Source: Lactococcus formosensis (GTDB taxonomy: Bacteria; Bacillota; Bacilli; Lactobacillales; Streptococcaceae). From it: DNA of 64,000 nucleotides. Location: the NCBI RefSeq assembly GCF_018403745.1, contig NZ_BOVP01000005.1, positions 62,001 through 126,000 on the forward strand, in the 5' to 3' direction. A model generated the notes under the pieces. It saw nothing but the letters and a program-made list of their open reading frames with translations, ran no database searches and was not told where the DNA came from. This document shows, one piece after another, positions 53,108 through 62,793 of the stretch. Every line of letters starts with the position of its first letter. Within the stretch, counting starts at the first letter, position 1. A program made the translations under genes and the position numbers.

Positions 53108-54505
53108 ATGGAGGGAGGAAAAATGAAACAACGAATTTCGTATGCACTAGGTGCCTTGGGTCACGATACCTATTATGCAGCGATTAGTGTATTCTTTATT
53201 GCTTTTGTTACAAGTCAAATGTTTGCAGGAAGTGAACATGAAGATAAAATGATTGCCCTTGTAACATCACTTGTCGTCATTATTCGATTGATAGAAATTG
53301 CTTTTGATCCTATTATTGGGAGTATTATTGATAACACACGCACACGCTGGGGGAAGTTTAAACCTTGGTTGGTCGCGGGCGGTTTGATTTCCTCTGTAAT
53401 GATTGTTCTGATGTTCTCAGACTTCTTTGGGCTAGCTAAAAGCTCAAATACGACCTTATTTATCATTGTCTTTGTCATTTCATTTGTTATTCTGGATGCT
53501 TTTTATTCCTTCAAGGATATTGCCTTTTGGTCTATGATTCCTGCACTTTCTGAGAAGAATGAAGAGCGTGAAACACTTGGCACGTTTGCACGTTTTGGTT
53601 CAGCTATCGGTTCTCAAGGAACAACGATTCTCGTGATTCCGATTACCTATGGTTTCACCCAACTCATGACGGGTCACCATGCACAAGGTGCATCAGGTTG
53701 GTTTGCTTTTGGGGTCATTGCTGCGATTGTTTCGGGGGGGACAGCTTTAATTACAGCTTGGGGTACCCAAGAAAAGGATTCTGTTATCCGTCAACAATCA
53801 CAAAAAACAACCACTATAGATGTGTTTAAAGCTTTATTGCAAAATGACCAGCTGATGTGGTTGTCATTATCTTATATCTTGTTTGCTTTGGCCTATGTCG
53901 CAACCACAGCAACTTTGATTTTGATGTTTACCTTCGTTTTAGGACAAGCTGCACTGTATTCAATTACAGGGATTGTCGGCTTTATCGGATCTATCGTTTT
54001 AGTACCACTCTTCCCCGTCTTAGCTAAGAAATTTGGGCGTCGCAATGTTTTGACAGGAGCAATCATCTCTATGCTTATCGGTTATGCTTTCTTTATCTTT
54101 GGAAGTTCAGTACCGATGACAATCCTCGGTCTTATCTTTTTGACTACACCTTATCAGCTTGTTTTCCTATCTGTTTTGATGACAATCACAGACTCTGTAG
54201 AATATGGTCAATGGAAAAATGGCGTGCGTAATGAAGCAGTCACTTTGGCCATGCGTCCTTTACTTGATAAAATTGCCGGTGCTTTCTCAAATGGGATCTT
54301 TGGGTTTGTGGCGATTGCAGCTGGTATGACCGGATCAACATTTGATCCAAATAAAGTTTATGGAGTAACAACCTTTAAGCTTTATGCTTTCGCTCTTCCA
54401 GCCGTTCTGATGATTATCTCACTCACGATTTATCTTCTTAAGGTAAAATTAACAGAGAAACGTCATAAAGAAATTGTTGCGGAACTCGAAAATAAATTAA
54501 AATAA
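53108..54505 (+). CDS. galP: Galactose/lactose permease of the GPH (MelB/LacS) family
   Basis: 465 residues with 12 membrane helices. The N-terminus KQRISYALGALGHDTYYA, IIGSIIDNTRTRWGKFKPW and EYGQWKNGVRNEAVTLAMRPL are typical of glycoside-pentoside-hexuronide cation symporters. No C-terminal EIIA-like domain, unlike LacS. Imports galactose by proton or sodium symport. Two starts are well placed: ATG 53108 (AAAGGAGG six bases upstream) and ATG 53123 (GGGAGG). First gene of galPMKTE. Confidence 0.88.
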   Translation: MEGGKMKQRISYALGALGHDTYYAAISVFFIAFVTSQMFAGSEHEDKMIALVTSLVVIIRLIEIAFDPIIGSIIDNTRTRWGKFKPWLVAGGLISSVMIVLMFSDFFGLAKSSNTTLFIIVFVISFVILDAFYSFKDIAFWSMIPALSEKNEERETLGTFARFGSAIGSQGTTILVIPITYGFTQLMTGHHAQGASGWFAFGVIAAIVSGGTALITAWGTQEKDSVIRQQSQKTTTIDVFKALLQNDQLMWLSLSYILFALAYVATTATLILMFTFVLGQAALYSITGIVGFIGSIVLVPLFPVLAKKFGRRNVLTGAIISMLIGYAFFIFGSSVPMTILGLIFLTTPYQLVFLSVLMTITDSVEYGQWKNGVRNEAVTLAMRPLLDKIAGAFSNGIFGFVAIAAGMTGSTFDPNKVYGVTTFKLYAFALPAVLMIISLTIYLLKVKLTEKRHKEIVAELENKLK

Positions 54506-54543
54506 AGATAAGGACTAGCGGTGACGCTAGCTCTCCTTATTTA
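54500..54543 (+). terminator. Intercistronic stem-loop between galP and galM
   Basis: TAAGGA-CTAGCG around GTGA pairs with CGCTAG..TCCTTA and is flanked by AAATAA/TTATTT. It lacks a long T-run, so it probably stabilises mRNA or terminates partly, lowering galM-galE relative to galP. Confidence 0.55.
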
Positions 54544-54557
54544 AAGACAGGTGAATT

Positions 54558-55586
54558 ATGGAAATAACAACAAAAGACTTTGGCTTAGGTGCGCATTTGA
54601 TTTGTTTAACAAACAAGGCAGGAGATACGCTCTCATTGAGCAATTACGGTGCCCGAATCGTGGATTGGACAGTCAATGGTAAGAAAATCGTTTTGGGCTT
54701 TGATTCTACACAAGAATATGTCGAAAAAGATAACTATCCTGGTGCCACAATTGGCCGAACAGCTGGCCGTATCAAAGACGGTCAAGTGAAGATAGCAGGC
54801 AAGAACGTACAATTGCAACAAAATGAAGCTGCGCAAACCTTACATGGAGGGCAAGATTCCTTTGAAAGTAAACTCTGGCAGTTTGAAGTTTTTCAAGAAG
54901 CAGAACAAGCAAAAGTTCAATTTTACTTGACGTCAAACGATGGTGAAAATGGCTATCCAGGACAGATACAAGTTACTGTGACTCACAGTTTTGATGAAAA
55001 TGGCGCTTGGTCCATTGAATATGATGCCGTTTCTGATAAAGACACGGTGTTTAACCCTACAGGTCATGTTTACTTTAATTTGTCCGGAGATGTAGCTCAA
55101 AGTATAGACAACCATTTCTTGCGTTTAGGCGCCTCTCGTTTTGTTCCTTTGTTAGACAAGAGCGAGGTAGTACGTGGAGATATAGCGGAGTTAGCGGGTA
55201 CAGACTTAGATTTGCGTTCAGGCAAAAAGCTCTCGGAAGTCTTTCAAAGTACTATGGAGCAAGTGATTTTGGTTGATGGCCTTGATCATCCTTTCCTTTT
55301 AGATGAGCCAAGCATAGAGAAAGAGCAAGCACGCTTAAGCTTTGAAGAGTTAAGTATCTCTGTTTATACTGATCGTCCAAGTATTGTTATTTTTTCAGCA
55401 AATTTTGGCGAATCTGGTGCAGTATATCAAGGGAAAAAAGAAGTAAATCATGGCGGAATCACTTTTGAAACACAAGTGGCGCCAGGCAGTCAACAAATTC
55501 CGGAGTTGGGTGATATCACACTCAAAGCAGGTGAGAAATACTATTCAAAAACAATTTATAAACTCCATAAAGAAGAGAAAAAATGA
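54558..55586 (+). CDS. galM: Aldose 1-epimerase (galactose mutarotase)
   Basis: Interconverts beta- and alpha-galactose so GalK can act. 342 residues. Motifs: NYGARIVDWTVNGK, GATIGRTAGRI, LHGG (His) and NPTGHVYFNLSG (His); FETQVAPGSQQIP near the C-terminus with the catalytic-side Glu. Second gene of the Leloir operon; the stop is 10 bases before the galK ATG. Confidence 0.95.
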   Translation: MEITTKDFGLGAHLICLTNKAGDTLSLSNYGARIVDWTVNGKKIVLGFDSTQEYVEKDNYPGATIGRTAGRIKDGQVKIAGKNVQLQQNEAAQTLHGGQDSFESKLWQFEVFQEAEQAKVQFYLTSNDGENGYPGQIQVTVTHSFDENGAWSIEYDAVSDKDTVFNPTGHVYFNLSGDVAQSIDNHFLRLGASRFVPLLDKSEVVRGDIAELAGTDLDLRSGKKLSEVFQSTMEQVILVDGLDHPFLLDEPSIEKEQARLSFEELSISVYTDRPSIVIFSANFGESGAVYQGKKEVNHGGITFETQVAPGSQQIPELGDITLKAGEKYYSKTIYKLHKEEKK

Positions 55587-55596
55587 GGAAAAGAAA

Positions 55597-56796
55597 ATGA
55601 CAACAATCGTGGAAAACAGTAAAGTTTTAACAGCATTAACAAACAGTTTTGAAAAAGTATTTGGGGATACAGAAAATGTGGAATACTTCTTTTCGCCAGG
55701 TCGTATTAACTTGATTGGTGAACATACCGACTATAATGGCGGCTACGTCTTCCCAGCCTCAATTACAATTGGGACAACAGGTTTGGCCCGTTTACGTGAA
55801 GATACAAAAATCCGACTTTTTTCACAAAACTTTCCAGAAGCAGGTCTTATCGAATTTGATTTAACAGAGGTCAAGGAAAAAGATGATGACAGTTGGTCAA
55901 ATTACGTTAAAGGAATGATAGTGATGCTTCAAGATGCAGGCTATACCATCGATAAAGGTTTTGAACTACTTATCAATGGTGAAATTCCAACAGCTTCTGG
56001 TTTATCATCTTCAGCTTCTTTGGAACTTTTAGTCGGTGTAGTTTTAGACGACCTGTTTAATTTACAAGTCCCACGCTTGGAATTGGTACAACTCGGACAA
56101 AAAACGGAAAATGAATTTATTGGCGTCAACTCTGGTATTTTAGACCAGTTTGCGATTGGTTTTGGTGAAGTGAAAAAAGCGATTTTATTGGACTGTAATA
56201 CTCTTAAGTATGAAATGGTGCCGGTAGAATTACGTGATTATGATATTGTCATCATGAACACAAACAAACCACGTGCTTTAACAGAATCAAAATATAATGA
56301 GCGTTTTGCTGAAACACGTGAAGCATTGAAACGTATGCAAAGTAAATTAGCTATTGAATCACTGGGTGAACTTTCTAATGAGGAATTTGATGCCAATACA
56401 GACTTGATTGGTGATGAAACTCTGATTAAACGTGCGCGCCATGCCGTATATGAAAATAACCGTACAAAAATAGCACAAAAAGCTTTTGTTGCTGGTAATT
56501 TGACGAAGTTTGGTGAATTACTTAATGCTTCACACGCTTCCCTCAAAGACGACTATGAAGTGACTGGGATTGAACTTGATACGCTGGCTGAAACCGCACA
56601 AAAACAGGCAGGTGTATTAGGCGCACGTATGACAGGTGCAGGCTTTGGCGGTTGTGCAATTGCTTTAGTCGCTCATGATAAAGTTGCAGATTTTGAAGAA
56701 GCAGTTGGAGCGGAATATGAAAAAGTAGTTGGCTATCCAGCAAGCTTTTATGTCGCCCAAATTGGTTCAGGATCAACAAAACTGGATGTGGAGTAG
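55597..56796 (+). CDS. galK: Galactokinase
   Basis: 399 residues. Galactose-binding GRINLIGEHTDYNGGYVFP, ATP loop GEIPTASGLSSSASLE and GARMTGAGFGGCAIAL, the three GHMP/galactokinase signatures. Phosphorylates alpha-galactose. The true start is ATG 55597 (AGGAAAAG upstream); the frame extends upstream into galM but without a start supported by a Shine-Dalgarno. Confidence 0.96.
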   Translation: MTTIVENSKVLTALTNSFEKVFGDTENVEYFFSPGRINLIGEHTDYNGGYVFPASITIGTTGLARLREDTKIRLFSQNFPEAGLIEFDLTEVKEKDDDSWSNYVKGMIVMLQDAGYTIDKGFELLINGEIPTASGLSSSASLELLVGVVLDDLFNLQVPRLELVQLGQKTENEFIGVNSGILDQFAIGFGEVKKAILLDCNTLKYEMVPVELRDYDIVIMNTNKPRALTESKYNERFAETREALKRMQSKLAIESLGELSNEEFDANTDLIGDETLIKRARHAVYENNRTKIAQKAFVAGNLTKFGELLNASHASLKDDYEVTGIELDTLAETAQKQAGVLGARMTGAGFGGCAIALVAHDKVADFEEAVGAEYEKVVGYPASFYVAQIGSGSTKLDVE

Positions 56797-56807
56797 GAAA
56801 AGTAAAA

Positions 56808-58286
56808 ATGGAAAAATATCAAGCTGTTCAAGAATTTATTAATTTAGCAGAAAAAAATCATCGAATTGAAACGCTTGATAAAATATATTGGCGTAATCAA
56901 TTACTCCATTTCTTGGGGATGAACGATTGGGACGAACCACAAGTTACAGAAGAACATGATGCACTAACTTTAATGGATCAGCTCATGATCCTTGCACGCG
57001 ACAATCAAGCTTTTTCGCCAGAAGAAGAAGAATTTTATGAAGCGGCTCTGATGGACTTTATTAGTCCAACACCAAGTCAAATTAATCGTGAGTTCTGGGA
57101 GAATTATCAAGAGAGTCCTAAAAAAGCGACAGATTATTTCTATGGACTGACTCAGGAAATTAATCAGGTCAAGACAAGGGATATCGCAAAAAATATTGCC
57201 TTTAACTATCACTCAAAATATGGCGATTTAGAAATCACAATCAATCTCTCAAAACCGGAGAAAGATCCAAAAGCTATCGCTGCAGCTAAATTAGTCAAGG
57301 ATTCTAGTTATCCAGCTTGTGCGCTCTGTATTGAAAACGAAGGGCTTTATGGTGGAGGGAATAAAGCTGCACGAAGCAATCATCGCCTCATCCGTTTAAA
57401 ATTACAGGATGAAGAATGGGGCTTTCAGTATTCGCCTTATGCTTATTATAATGAACACTCAATTGTGCTTAACAACTTGCACAAGCCAATGAAAATTAAT
57501 CGCCAATCTTTTAGTAATCTCTTAGACTTTTTAGATTTGTTCCCTCACTATATGATTGGATCCAATGCTGATTTACCAATTGTTGGGGGTTCTATTTTGA
57601 CCCATGATCACTATCAAGCAGGACGTCATGAGTTTCCGATGGCTAAAGCTAAGTTAAGAGAACAAGTAGCCTTTAAAGCTTTTCCAGAAGTAGCAGTTGG
57701 CATTGTGAATTGGCCCATGAGTGTGCTGCGTTTATCCTCTGAGGACAAAGGGCAGTTGTTGACACTTGCGGACTTCATTCTGAAGAAGTGGCAACAATAT
57801 TCGGATACAAGTATAGATGTTATTGCGCATTCCGCTGATGGTACACCACACCATACGATTACACCGATTGCTCGTAAACGTGGTAATGCTTACGAAATGG
57901 ATCTGGTTTTACGAGATAACAATGTTAGTGAAACTTATCCGGATGGGATTTTTCATCCGCATGCAGACCTGCATCACATCAAGAAAGAAAATATTGGTTT
58001 GATTGAGGTTATGGGCTTAGCTGTTTTACCTCCGAGATTGAAAGGTGAACTGCAAGAAGTGGAACAGTATCTTTTAGGAAAGCCGCATCATATGAAAGAT
58101 ATGCACTTACCTTGGGCACAAAATTTAAAAAATCAAGGGGATTTTACTGAAGGAAATGTCTCGGAGTGTGTCCGTGAAGCGGTTGGAGCTGTCTTTACAA
58201 GAGTATTGCAAGATGCGGGAGTATTTAAAGATAACAAAGCAGGGCATTCTGGGTTTAAGCGCTTCATTGATTTTATAAATGAATAA
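56808..58286 (+). CDS. galT: UDP-glucose--hexose-1-phosphate uridylyltransferase, class II
   Basis: 492 residues, the size of the Firmicute class II GalT rather than the 350-residue enterobacterial form. Seen: NEGLYGGGNKAARSNHRLI, YNEHSIVLNNLHKPMK, LTHDHYQAGRHEFPM (histidine-rich) and WPMSVLRLSS. Exchanges UMP between UDP-glucose and galactose-1-P. Fourth gene of the operon, 11 bases after galK. Confidence 0.95.
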   Translation: MEKYQAVQEFINLAEKNHRIETLDKIYWRNQLLHFLGMNDWDEPQVTEEHDALTLMDQLMILARDNQAFSPEEEEFYEAALMDFISPTPSQINREFWENYQESPKKATDYFYGLTQEINQVKTRDIAKNIAFNYHSKYGDLEITINLSKPEKDPKAIAAAKLVKDSSYPACALCIENEGLYGGGNKAARSNHRLIRLKLQDEEWGFQYSPYAYYNEHSIVLNNLHKPMKINRQSFSNLLDFLDLFPHYMIGSNADLPIVGGSILTHDHYQAGRHEFPMAKAKLREQVAFKAFPEVAVGIVNWPMSVLRLSSEDKGQLLTLADFILKKWQQYSDTSIDVIAHSADGTPHHTITPIARKRGNAYEMDLVLRDNNVSETYPDGIFHPHADLHHIKKENIGLIEVMGLAVLPPRLKGELQEVEQYLLGKPHHMKDMHLPWAQNLKNQGDFTEGNVSECVREAVGAVFTRVLQDAGVFKDNKAGHSGFKRFIDFINE

Positions 58287-58356
58287 GGTTATACTTGTAA
58301 GTGAGTGATAAATAGTATTGAAAACTTTGTAAATCAAAGTAACGGAGGATAAATAA

Positions 58357-59340
58357 ATGACAGTCTTAGTACTTGGAGGCGCAGGTTATGTGGGAAGTCA
58401 TGCTGTTGATATTCTGGTAGCACGTGGCTATGATGTGGCCGTTGTAGACAATCTTGTGACGGGACATCGTGAAGCTGTCCCAGCAGATGTACGCTTCTAT
58501 GAAGGAGATGTGCGCGATCAAGCTTTCTTGGCTGATGTTTTTACAAAAGAAAAAGAAATTGAAGGCTTAATGCACTTTTGTGCTTATTCATTGGTTGGTG
58601 AATCAATGCAAAAACCTTTGATGTATTTTAATAACAACGTGGGTGGAGCTCAAGTTATTCTTGAAACCATGGAAAAATTTGGTATTAAGCATATTGTTTT
58701 CTCAAGTACGGCTGCAACTTTTGGGATACCTGAAGAAAGTCCTATTTCTGAAAAAACACCTCAAAAACCAATCAACCCTTATGGTGAAAGCAAACTCATC
58801 ATGGAAAAAATGATGAAGTGGCAATCAGAGGCAACCGATATGACTTATGTAGCACTGCGCTACTTCAATGTTGCTGGTGCTAAACATGATGGAAGTATTG
58901 GTGAAGCACATAAAAATGAAACGCATTTGATTCCGCTTATTTTACAAACAGCTTTAGGCCAACGTGAGTTTATCACTATCTATGGGGATGATTACAATAC
59001 GCCTGATGGTACATGTGTACGTGACTATATCGATATGGAAGACTTGATTGAAGCACACATCAAAGCCTTAGAATATCTTAAAGCAGGGGGGGCTTCGGAC
59101 CAGTTTAATCTTGGTTCTTCAAAAGGCTACTCTAACCTTGAGGTTCTGGAAACTGCACGCCGCGTTACCGGGAAAGAAATTCCATCACAAATGGGAGAGC
59201 GTCGTCCAGGTGACCCAGATATGCTGGTTGCAGACTCAACGAAAGCGGGAGAAATCTTGGATTGGCACGTGAAAAATAATTTAGAATATATTATTGAGAA
59301 TGCTTGGAAATGGCATAGCTCACATCCAAATGGATATTAA
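58357..59340 (+). CDS. galE: UDP-glucose 4-epimerase
   Basis: 327 residues. NAD-binding GGAGYVGSH, catalytic Ser/Tyr/Lys ([14 protein letters not shown]), and RYFNVAGA. Converts UDP-galactose to UDP-glucose, completing the Leloir cycle and supplying UDP-galactose for polysaccharides. Last gene of the operon with its own strong Shine-Dalgarno (CGGAGG) and a terminator. Confidence 0.96.
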   Translation: MTVLVLGGAGYVGSHAVDILVARGYDVAVVDNLVTGHREAVPADVRFYEGDVRDQAFLADVFTKEKEIEGLMHFCAYSLVGESMQKPLMYFNNNVGGAQVILETMEKFGIKHIVFSSTAATFGIPEESPISEKTPQKPINPYGESKLIMEKMMKWQSEATDMTYVALRYFNVAGAKHDGSIGEAHKNETHLIPLILQTALGQREFITIYGDDYNTPDGTCVRDYIDMEDLIEAHIKALEYLKAGGASDQFNLGSSKGYSNLEVLETARRVTGKEIPSQMGERRPGDPDMLVADSTKAGEILDWHVKNNLEYIIENAWKWHSSHPNGY

Positions 59341-59347
59341 TACAAAC

Positions 59348-59386
59348 GAAAAAGCAATCTTTTAATCTGGATTGCTTTTTCGTTAT
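59348..59386 (+). terminator. Terminator of galPMKTE
   Basis: AAAAAGCAATC and GATTGCTTTTT stem. Confidence 0.88.
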
Positions 59387-59394
59387 TTTTGTAA

Positions 59395-59406
59395 GAAAAC
59401 GCTTTA
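59395..59406 (+). promoter_or_regulatory. Possible cre half-match upstream of the ArcD-like gene
   Basis: GAAAACGCTTTA matches the core of cre (AANCGNTTT) but has weak ends. About 50 bp upstream of the promoter. Confidence 0.3.
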
Positions 59407-59450
59407 AAATGTAAAATTATAAATAAATCAAGATTAAAACCAGATGAAAG

Positions 59451-59479
59451 TTGCATGAAAATGCAAAAAATGTTATATT
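59451..59479 (+). promoter_or_regulatory. Promoter of the ArcD-like antiporter with ARG-box-like operator over -35
   Basis: TTGCAT, 17 bp, TATATT with a TGT extension. The -35 is the left arm of a perfect dyad TTGCAT-GAAA-ATGCAA (59451-59466), which fits the ArgR/AhrC half sites TGMAT..ATKCA. Confidence 0.65.
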
Positions 59480-59526
59480 AAGAAAATATTTCAATATAAA
59501 TAAAAATGGAATCATAGGAAAAATAA

Positions 59527-60987
59527 ATGGAAAATAAAAAAGGGATGGGCCTGATAGCCCTTGTCTCCATCGTTGTCTCCAGTGCTATTGGTGGAGGAGT
59601 ATTTAACCTCTCCAACGATTTAGCTAATGGTGCTACTGCTGGAGGAGTAGTTGTAGCATGGCTCTTCGTTGGTTTGGGGCTTTTAGCACTTGTGTTGAGC
59701 TTAAACTATCTGATTATTAACAAACCTCAACTTTCAGGTGTTTCTGATTATGCGCGAGAAGGCTTTGGCGATTTGGTAGGTTTTCTTTCTGGCTGGGGCT
59801 ACTGGCTGTCTACATGGCTCGGTAATATTGCCTTTGCAGTACTGATGATGATATCTATGGATTACTTTTTTCCTGGTGAATTCGCAAATGCAAATGGCAG
59901 CCTAAGTGTTTTTGCAGTGGTGACCGTATCTGCCCTCTCATGGCTTTTAGCTTTGATGGTAAGTAAAGGTGTCGAATCTGCAGCCATAGTGAACGCGATT
60001 GTTCTGGTTTGTAAATTAATTCCCATTTTCGTTTTCATGCTTACGGGCATTGTAATGTTTAAAACAGGAGTTTTTACTTCAGGTTTTTGGAACAATATTA
60101 CAGAAAATGCTCAAGGCTTGGTTCAAGCTCAAGGGTCAATGACCGCTGGGGGCTTACTCGATCAAGTTAAAAGCTCTCTTATGGTCATGATTTGGGTCTT
60201 TGTCGGGATTGAAGGTGCAGCAATGATGGGCGATCGTGCCAAGAAAAAATCTGATGCAGGGCGTGCAACAATCATCGGTCTTGTCGTTTTGCTTTTTATC
60301 TACATCTTGCTTTCACTCTTACCTTTCGGCTATTATGATCAAGCAGAATTAGCTGCCATGAAAACGCCAGGCATGGTTTATATGCTCAAAGATATGCTTG
60401 GTAGCTTTGGAGGCGCATTGATGGCCAGTGGTCTTGTTGTGTCCGTCTTGGGTGCTTGGATATCATGGACGATGCTTCCAGTGGAGTCAACAACACAGTT
60501 GGCCAATCAAAAATTACTCCCCGAATGGTTTGGACGTTTAAATAAACATAATGCCCCTGCAAATTCTCTTTGGCTTACACAAATCTTTGTTCAATTTTTT
60601 ATCATTGTTACTTTTTATGTCGCAAATGCTTATAATGTAATGGTCTATCTCTGTACAGCATGTATCATGATCTGTTATGCTTTGGTAGGTGCATATATGA
60701 TGAAACATGGTCTTGAGGAAAAAAACACAAAAAATATAGTCATCGGTTTTGTTGCCCTTGCTTTTCAAATTTTAGCTCTGTGGCTATCAGGCTGGCAATA
60801 TGTTTGGATGGCTTCAATTCTCTACGCGATTGGTTTTATTTTCTACTATTTAGCGAAGAAAGAAAATGGTAAGAAACTTTCTCATGTAGAAATTATTGCT
60901 CTTCTTGTGATTATTGTTTTATCTATTTTTGCAGTCTTTGGATTGGTTGGTAACCATTATGGTCTAAGAGAGTTACTTGGTTTATAA
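59527..60987 (+). CDS. Basic amino-acid/ornithine antiporter (ArcD/APA family)
   Basis: 486 residues with about 12-13 membrane helices. LIALVSIVVSSAIGGGVFNLSNDLANGA at the N-terminus and GIEGAAMMGDRAKKKSD in the sixth-helix region are hallmarks of the basic amino acid/polyamine antiporter family that includes ArcD and lysine permeases. An ARG-box-like operator supports arginine or ornithine as substrate. It is alone and not part of a visible arc cluster in this window. Confidence 0.82.
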   Translation: MENKKGMGLIALVSIVVSSAIGGGVFNLSNDLANGATAGGVVVAWLFVGLGLLALVLSLNYLIINKPQLSGVSDYAREGFGDLVGFLSGWGYWLSTWLGNIAFAVLMMISMDYFFPGEFANANGSLSVFAVVTVSALSWLLALMVSKGVESAAIVNAIVLVCKLIPIFVFMLTGIVMFKTGVFTSGFWNNITENAQGLVQAQGSMTAGGLLDQVKSSLMVMIWVFVGIEGAAMMGDRAKKKSDAGRATIIGLVVLLFIYILLSLLPFGYYDQAELAAMKTPGMVYMLKDMLGSFGGALMASGLVVSVLGAWISWTMLPVESTTQLANQKLLPEWFGRLNKHNAPANSLWLTQIFVQFFIIVTFYVANAYNVMVYLCTACIMICYALVGAYMMKHGLEEKNTKNIVIGFVALAFQILALWLSGWQYVWMASILYAIGFIFYYLAKKENGKKLSHVEIIALLVIIVLSIFAVFGLVGNHYGLRELLGL

Positions 60988-60988
60988 A

Positions 60989-61028
60989 CAATAAAAAAAA
61001 TTCGGAATTAATGTTCCGAATTTTTTTG
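60989..61028. terminator. Bidirectional terminator
   Basis: AAAATTCGGAA and TTCCGAATTTT with A- and T-runs; shared by the antiporter and the convergent small gene. Confidence 0.88.
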
Positions 61029-61229
61029 CTCTAACTGTGAGTAATGGCTGTTTTTGATATGAACCAACACACGTAAATCTTCTTCAAGTTTATCTTTTTG
61101 TTGGCGCAATTCACGTTCTTGTTCAACAAGTAGGGAAATACGCTTTAATAATGTCGCGTCACCTTCTTCAGCCAATGCTTTAAATTTGATTAGGTTTTCC
61201 TTAGTCAGTGGTGGTTCTTTCTTGTCCAT
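61008..61229 (-). CDS. Small coiled-coil protein downstream of recF
   Basis: 73 residues, charged helical (ISLLVEQERELRQQKDKLEEDLRVLV). No domain recognised. Start uncertain: ATG 61229 is 12 bases after AAGGAG, while TTG 61238 is only three bases after it. It overlaps the 3' end of recF by 29-38 bases, so coupled expression is likely. The gene's end lies in the terminator stem. Confidence 0.6.
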   Translation of the reverse strand: MDKKEPPLTKENLIKFKALAEEGDATLLKRISLLVEQERELRQQKDKLEEDLRVLVHIKNSHYSQLEQKNSEH

Positions 61230-62295
61230 TTGTTTCAATTTCTCCTTGCTTCACATTGAAAATACTTAAGTTTTCTGGCAGGTTTTTGAGGTGGTCAAGC
61301 GTCGTTGTAGTAATAAAGGTTTGTGTTTTTCCGAGCGTTGTTTCTAAAAGATCCAACTGACGGCTATTATCGAGCTCACTCATGACATCGTCGAGCAAAA
61401 GAATAGGATATTCTCCAGTCTCTTCAAAAATTAAATCAATCTCGGCGAGCTTGACAGATAGAGCAACGGTTCTTTGTTGGCCTTGGCTGCCAAAGTCCGC
61501 AACATTAATACCATTGACAAAAAAAGTCAAATCATCTCGGTGAGGGCCGACAGATGTCTGATGCCGAAAGATATCCTTATCCTGTGCGCTTTTCAAATCT
61601 TCTAAGAGGGTTGCGGAATTTACTTTATAATTAATCTGCAGCTCCTCAATCCCATGAGTGAGCTGAGAATGAATTTTTTGCGCCAGCTTTTCTAGTTTGA
61701 CAATGAAATTTTGACGCTCAGTGCTGATCTTCTGACCGTGTTCTGCCAGTTGGCTGTCTAAAACGTCTAAAAAAGTAGCATCAATCTGTTTACGTTCCAT
61801 TTTAAGATAAGCATTGCGTTCCTTTAAAGCACGGTTATAGCGTACTGAATCATAAAGATAAACGGGACGTATTTGGCCAATCTCCATATCTAAAAAGCGA
61901 CGACGAATACTTGGAGCACCTTTGATAAGTTCTAAATCCTCAGGAGCAAACATGATGAGGTTAAGTTGTCCAATATAGTCCGCCAAGCGATTTTCTTTCA
62001 GATGGTTGACATGAGCAGTACGTCCTTTAGGGGTCAAAGCAACTTCGAGAGGGACACTAGTGTGTCCTTTCTCGACAGTACCAGAAACCTTCATTTCTTT
62101 CGAATCCCACCGTATCAGTTCCCGGTCATGGTGGGTGCGGTGGCTACGTGTCAGAGCGAGAAAGTAGATGCTTTCTAAAATGTTTGTTTTACCTTGAGCA
62201 TTCTGTCCTAAAAAAATATTGAGATTAGGGTGGAATTCAAGAGAAAGTTCAGCATAATTTCGAAAATTATAGAGCTGGATATTGTTAAGTTTCAT
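61201..62295 (-). CDS. recF: DNA replication and repair protein RecF
   Basis: 364 residues. SMC-like ATPase: Walker A LGQNAQGKTN, signature DFGSQGQQRTVALSVKLAE and Walker B PILLLDDVMSELD. Helps RecA load on gapped DNA. Follows yaaA by two bases, the order usual near dnaA-dnaN in many Firmicutes but here away from dnaA, as in lactococci and streptococci. Confidence 0.96.
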   Translation of the reverse strand: MKLNNIQLYNFRNYAELSLEFHPNLNIFLGQNAQGKTNILESIYFLALTRSHRTHHDRELIRWDSKEMKVSGTVEKGHTSVPLEVALTPKGRTAHVNHLKENRLADYIGQLNLIMFAPEDLELIKGAPSIRRRFLDMEIGQIRPVYLYDSVRYNRALKERNAYLKMERKQIDATFLDVLDSQLAEHGQKISTERQNFIVKLEKLAQKIHSQLTHGIEELQINYKVNSATLLEDLKSAQDKDIFRHQTSVGPHRDDLTFFVNGINVADFGSQGQQRTVALSVKLAEIDLIFEETGEYPILLLDDVMSELDNSRQLDLLETTLGKTQTFITTTTLDHLKNLPENLSIFNVKQGEIETNGQERTTTD

Positions 62296-62297
62296 GC

Positions 62298-62660
62298 TTA
62301 TTTAGCGCCAGGGAATCTTGGCTTGGCTGCTTTCTTTGGTTTTTGAGTTTTGACTTGGGCGTTCATTTTTTTGACAAGTGCTTTGACGCGCTCTTCTTCG
62401 GCTTTATCTTCTTCGCGTTCAGCAATTTCTTCCGCAGTAGCTTGGACAAATGTGATGATCAGTCCGAATTCAGGGATTTCTAACACATCTCCTGCACGTA
62501 GTTTTTTGCCGCGGCGGTTTTCGGCTTCCTTGTTTAAGAAAATATTGCCTTCATTTTCGGCGAGAAAAAGCTTAGCTTGTCCTCCTGTATTGACAATGGC
62601 CAACTCTTTAATGACTTGTCCTAAAGTGATGTATTCTTCAAATAAAATGTAATTTTGCAT
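62298..62660 (-). CDS. yaaA: S4-domain protein YaaA
   Basis: 120 residues. The N-terminal 75 residues form an S4-type RNA-binding domain (YITLGQVIKELAIVNTGGQAK; RRGKKLRAGDVLEI). A lysine-rich C-terminal extension (VKTQKPKKAAKPRFPGAK) is longer than in Bacillus YaaA (about 70 residues). Probably a ribosome-associated factor. First gene of the yaaA-recF unit. Confidence 0.9.
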   Translation of the reverse strand: MQNYILFEEYITLGQVIKELAIVNTGGQAKLFLAENEGNIFLNKEAENRRGKKLRAGDVLEIPEFGLIITFVQATAEEIAEREEDKAEEERVKALVKKMNAQVKTQKPKKAAKPRFPGAK

Positions 62661-62703
62661 AACTCTATTTTAGCATAAAGAGTCTCAAAAATAGTGGAAA
62701 ATT

Positions 62704-62712
62704 TGCTATAAT
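62704..62712 (+). promoter_or_regulatory. Extended -10 promoter of the M16 peptidase gene
   Basis: TGCTATAAT; leader of about 75 nt to ATG 62794. Confidence 0.5.
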
Positions 62713-62793
62713 AGAGATATTACAGCTCCTGCTCTTTTTAGGGTTAAAGGAACTTTCTTTAAACTTAAAACGAGGAGTAGACAAGGGATATCT

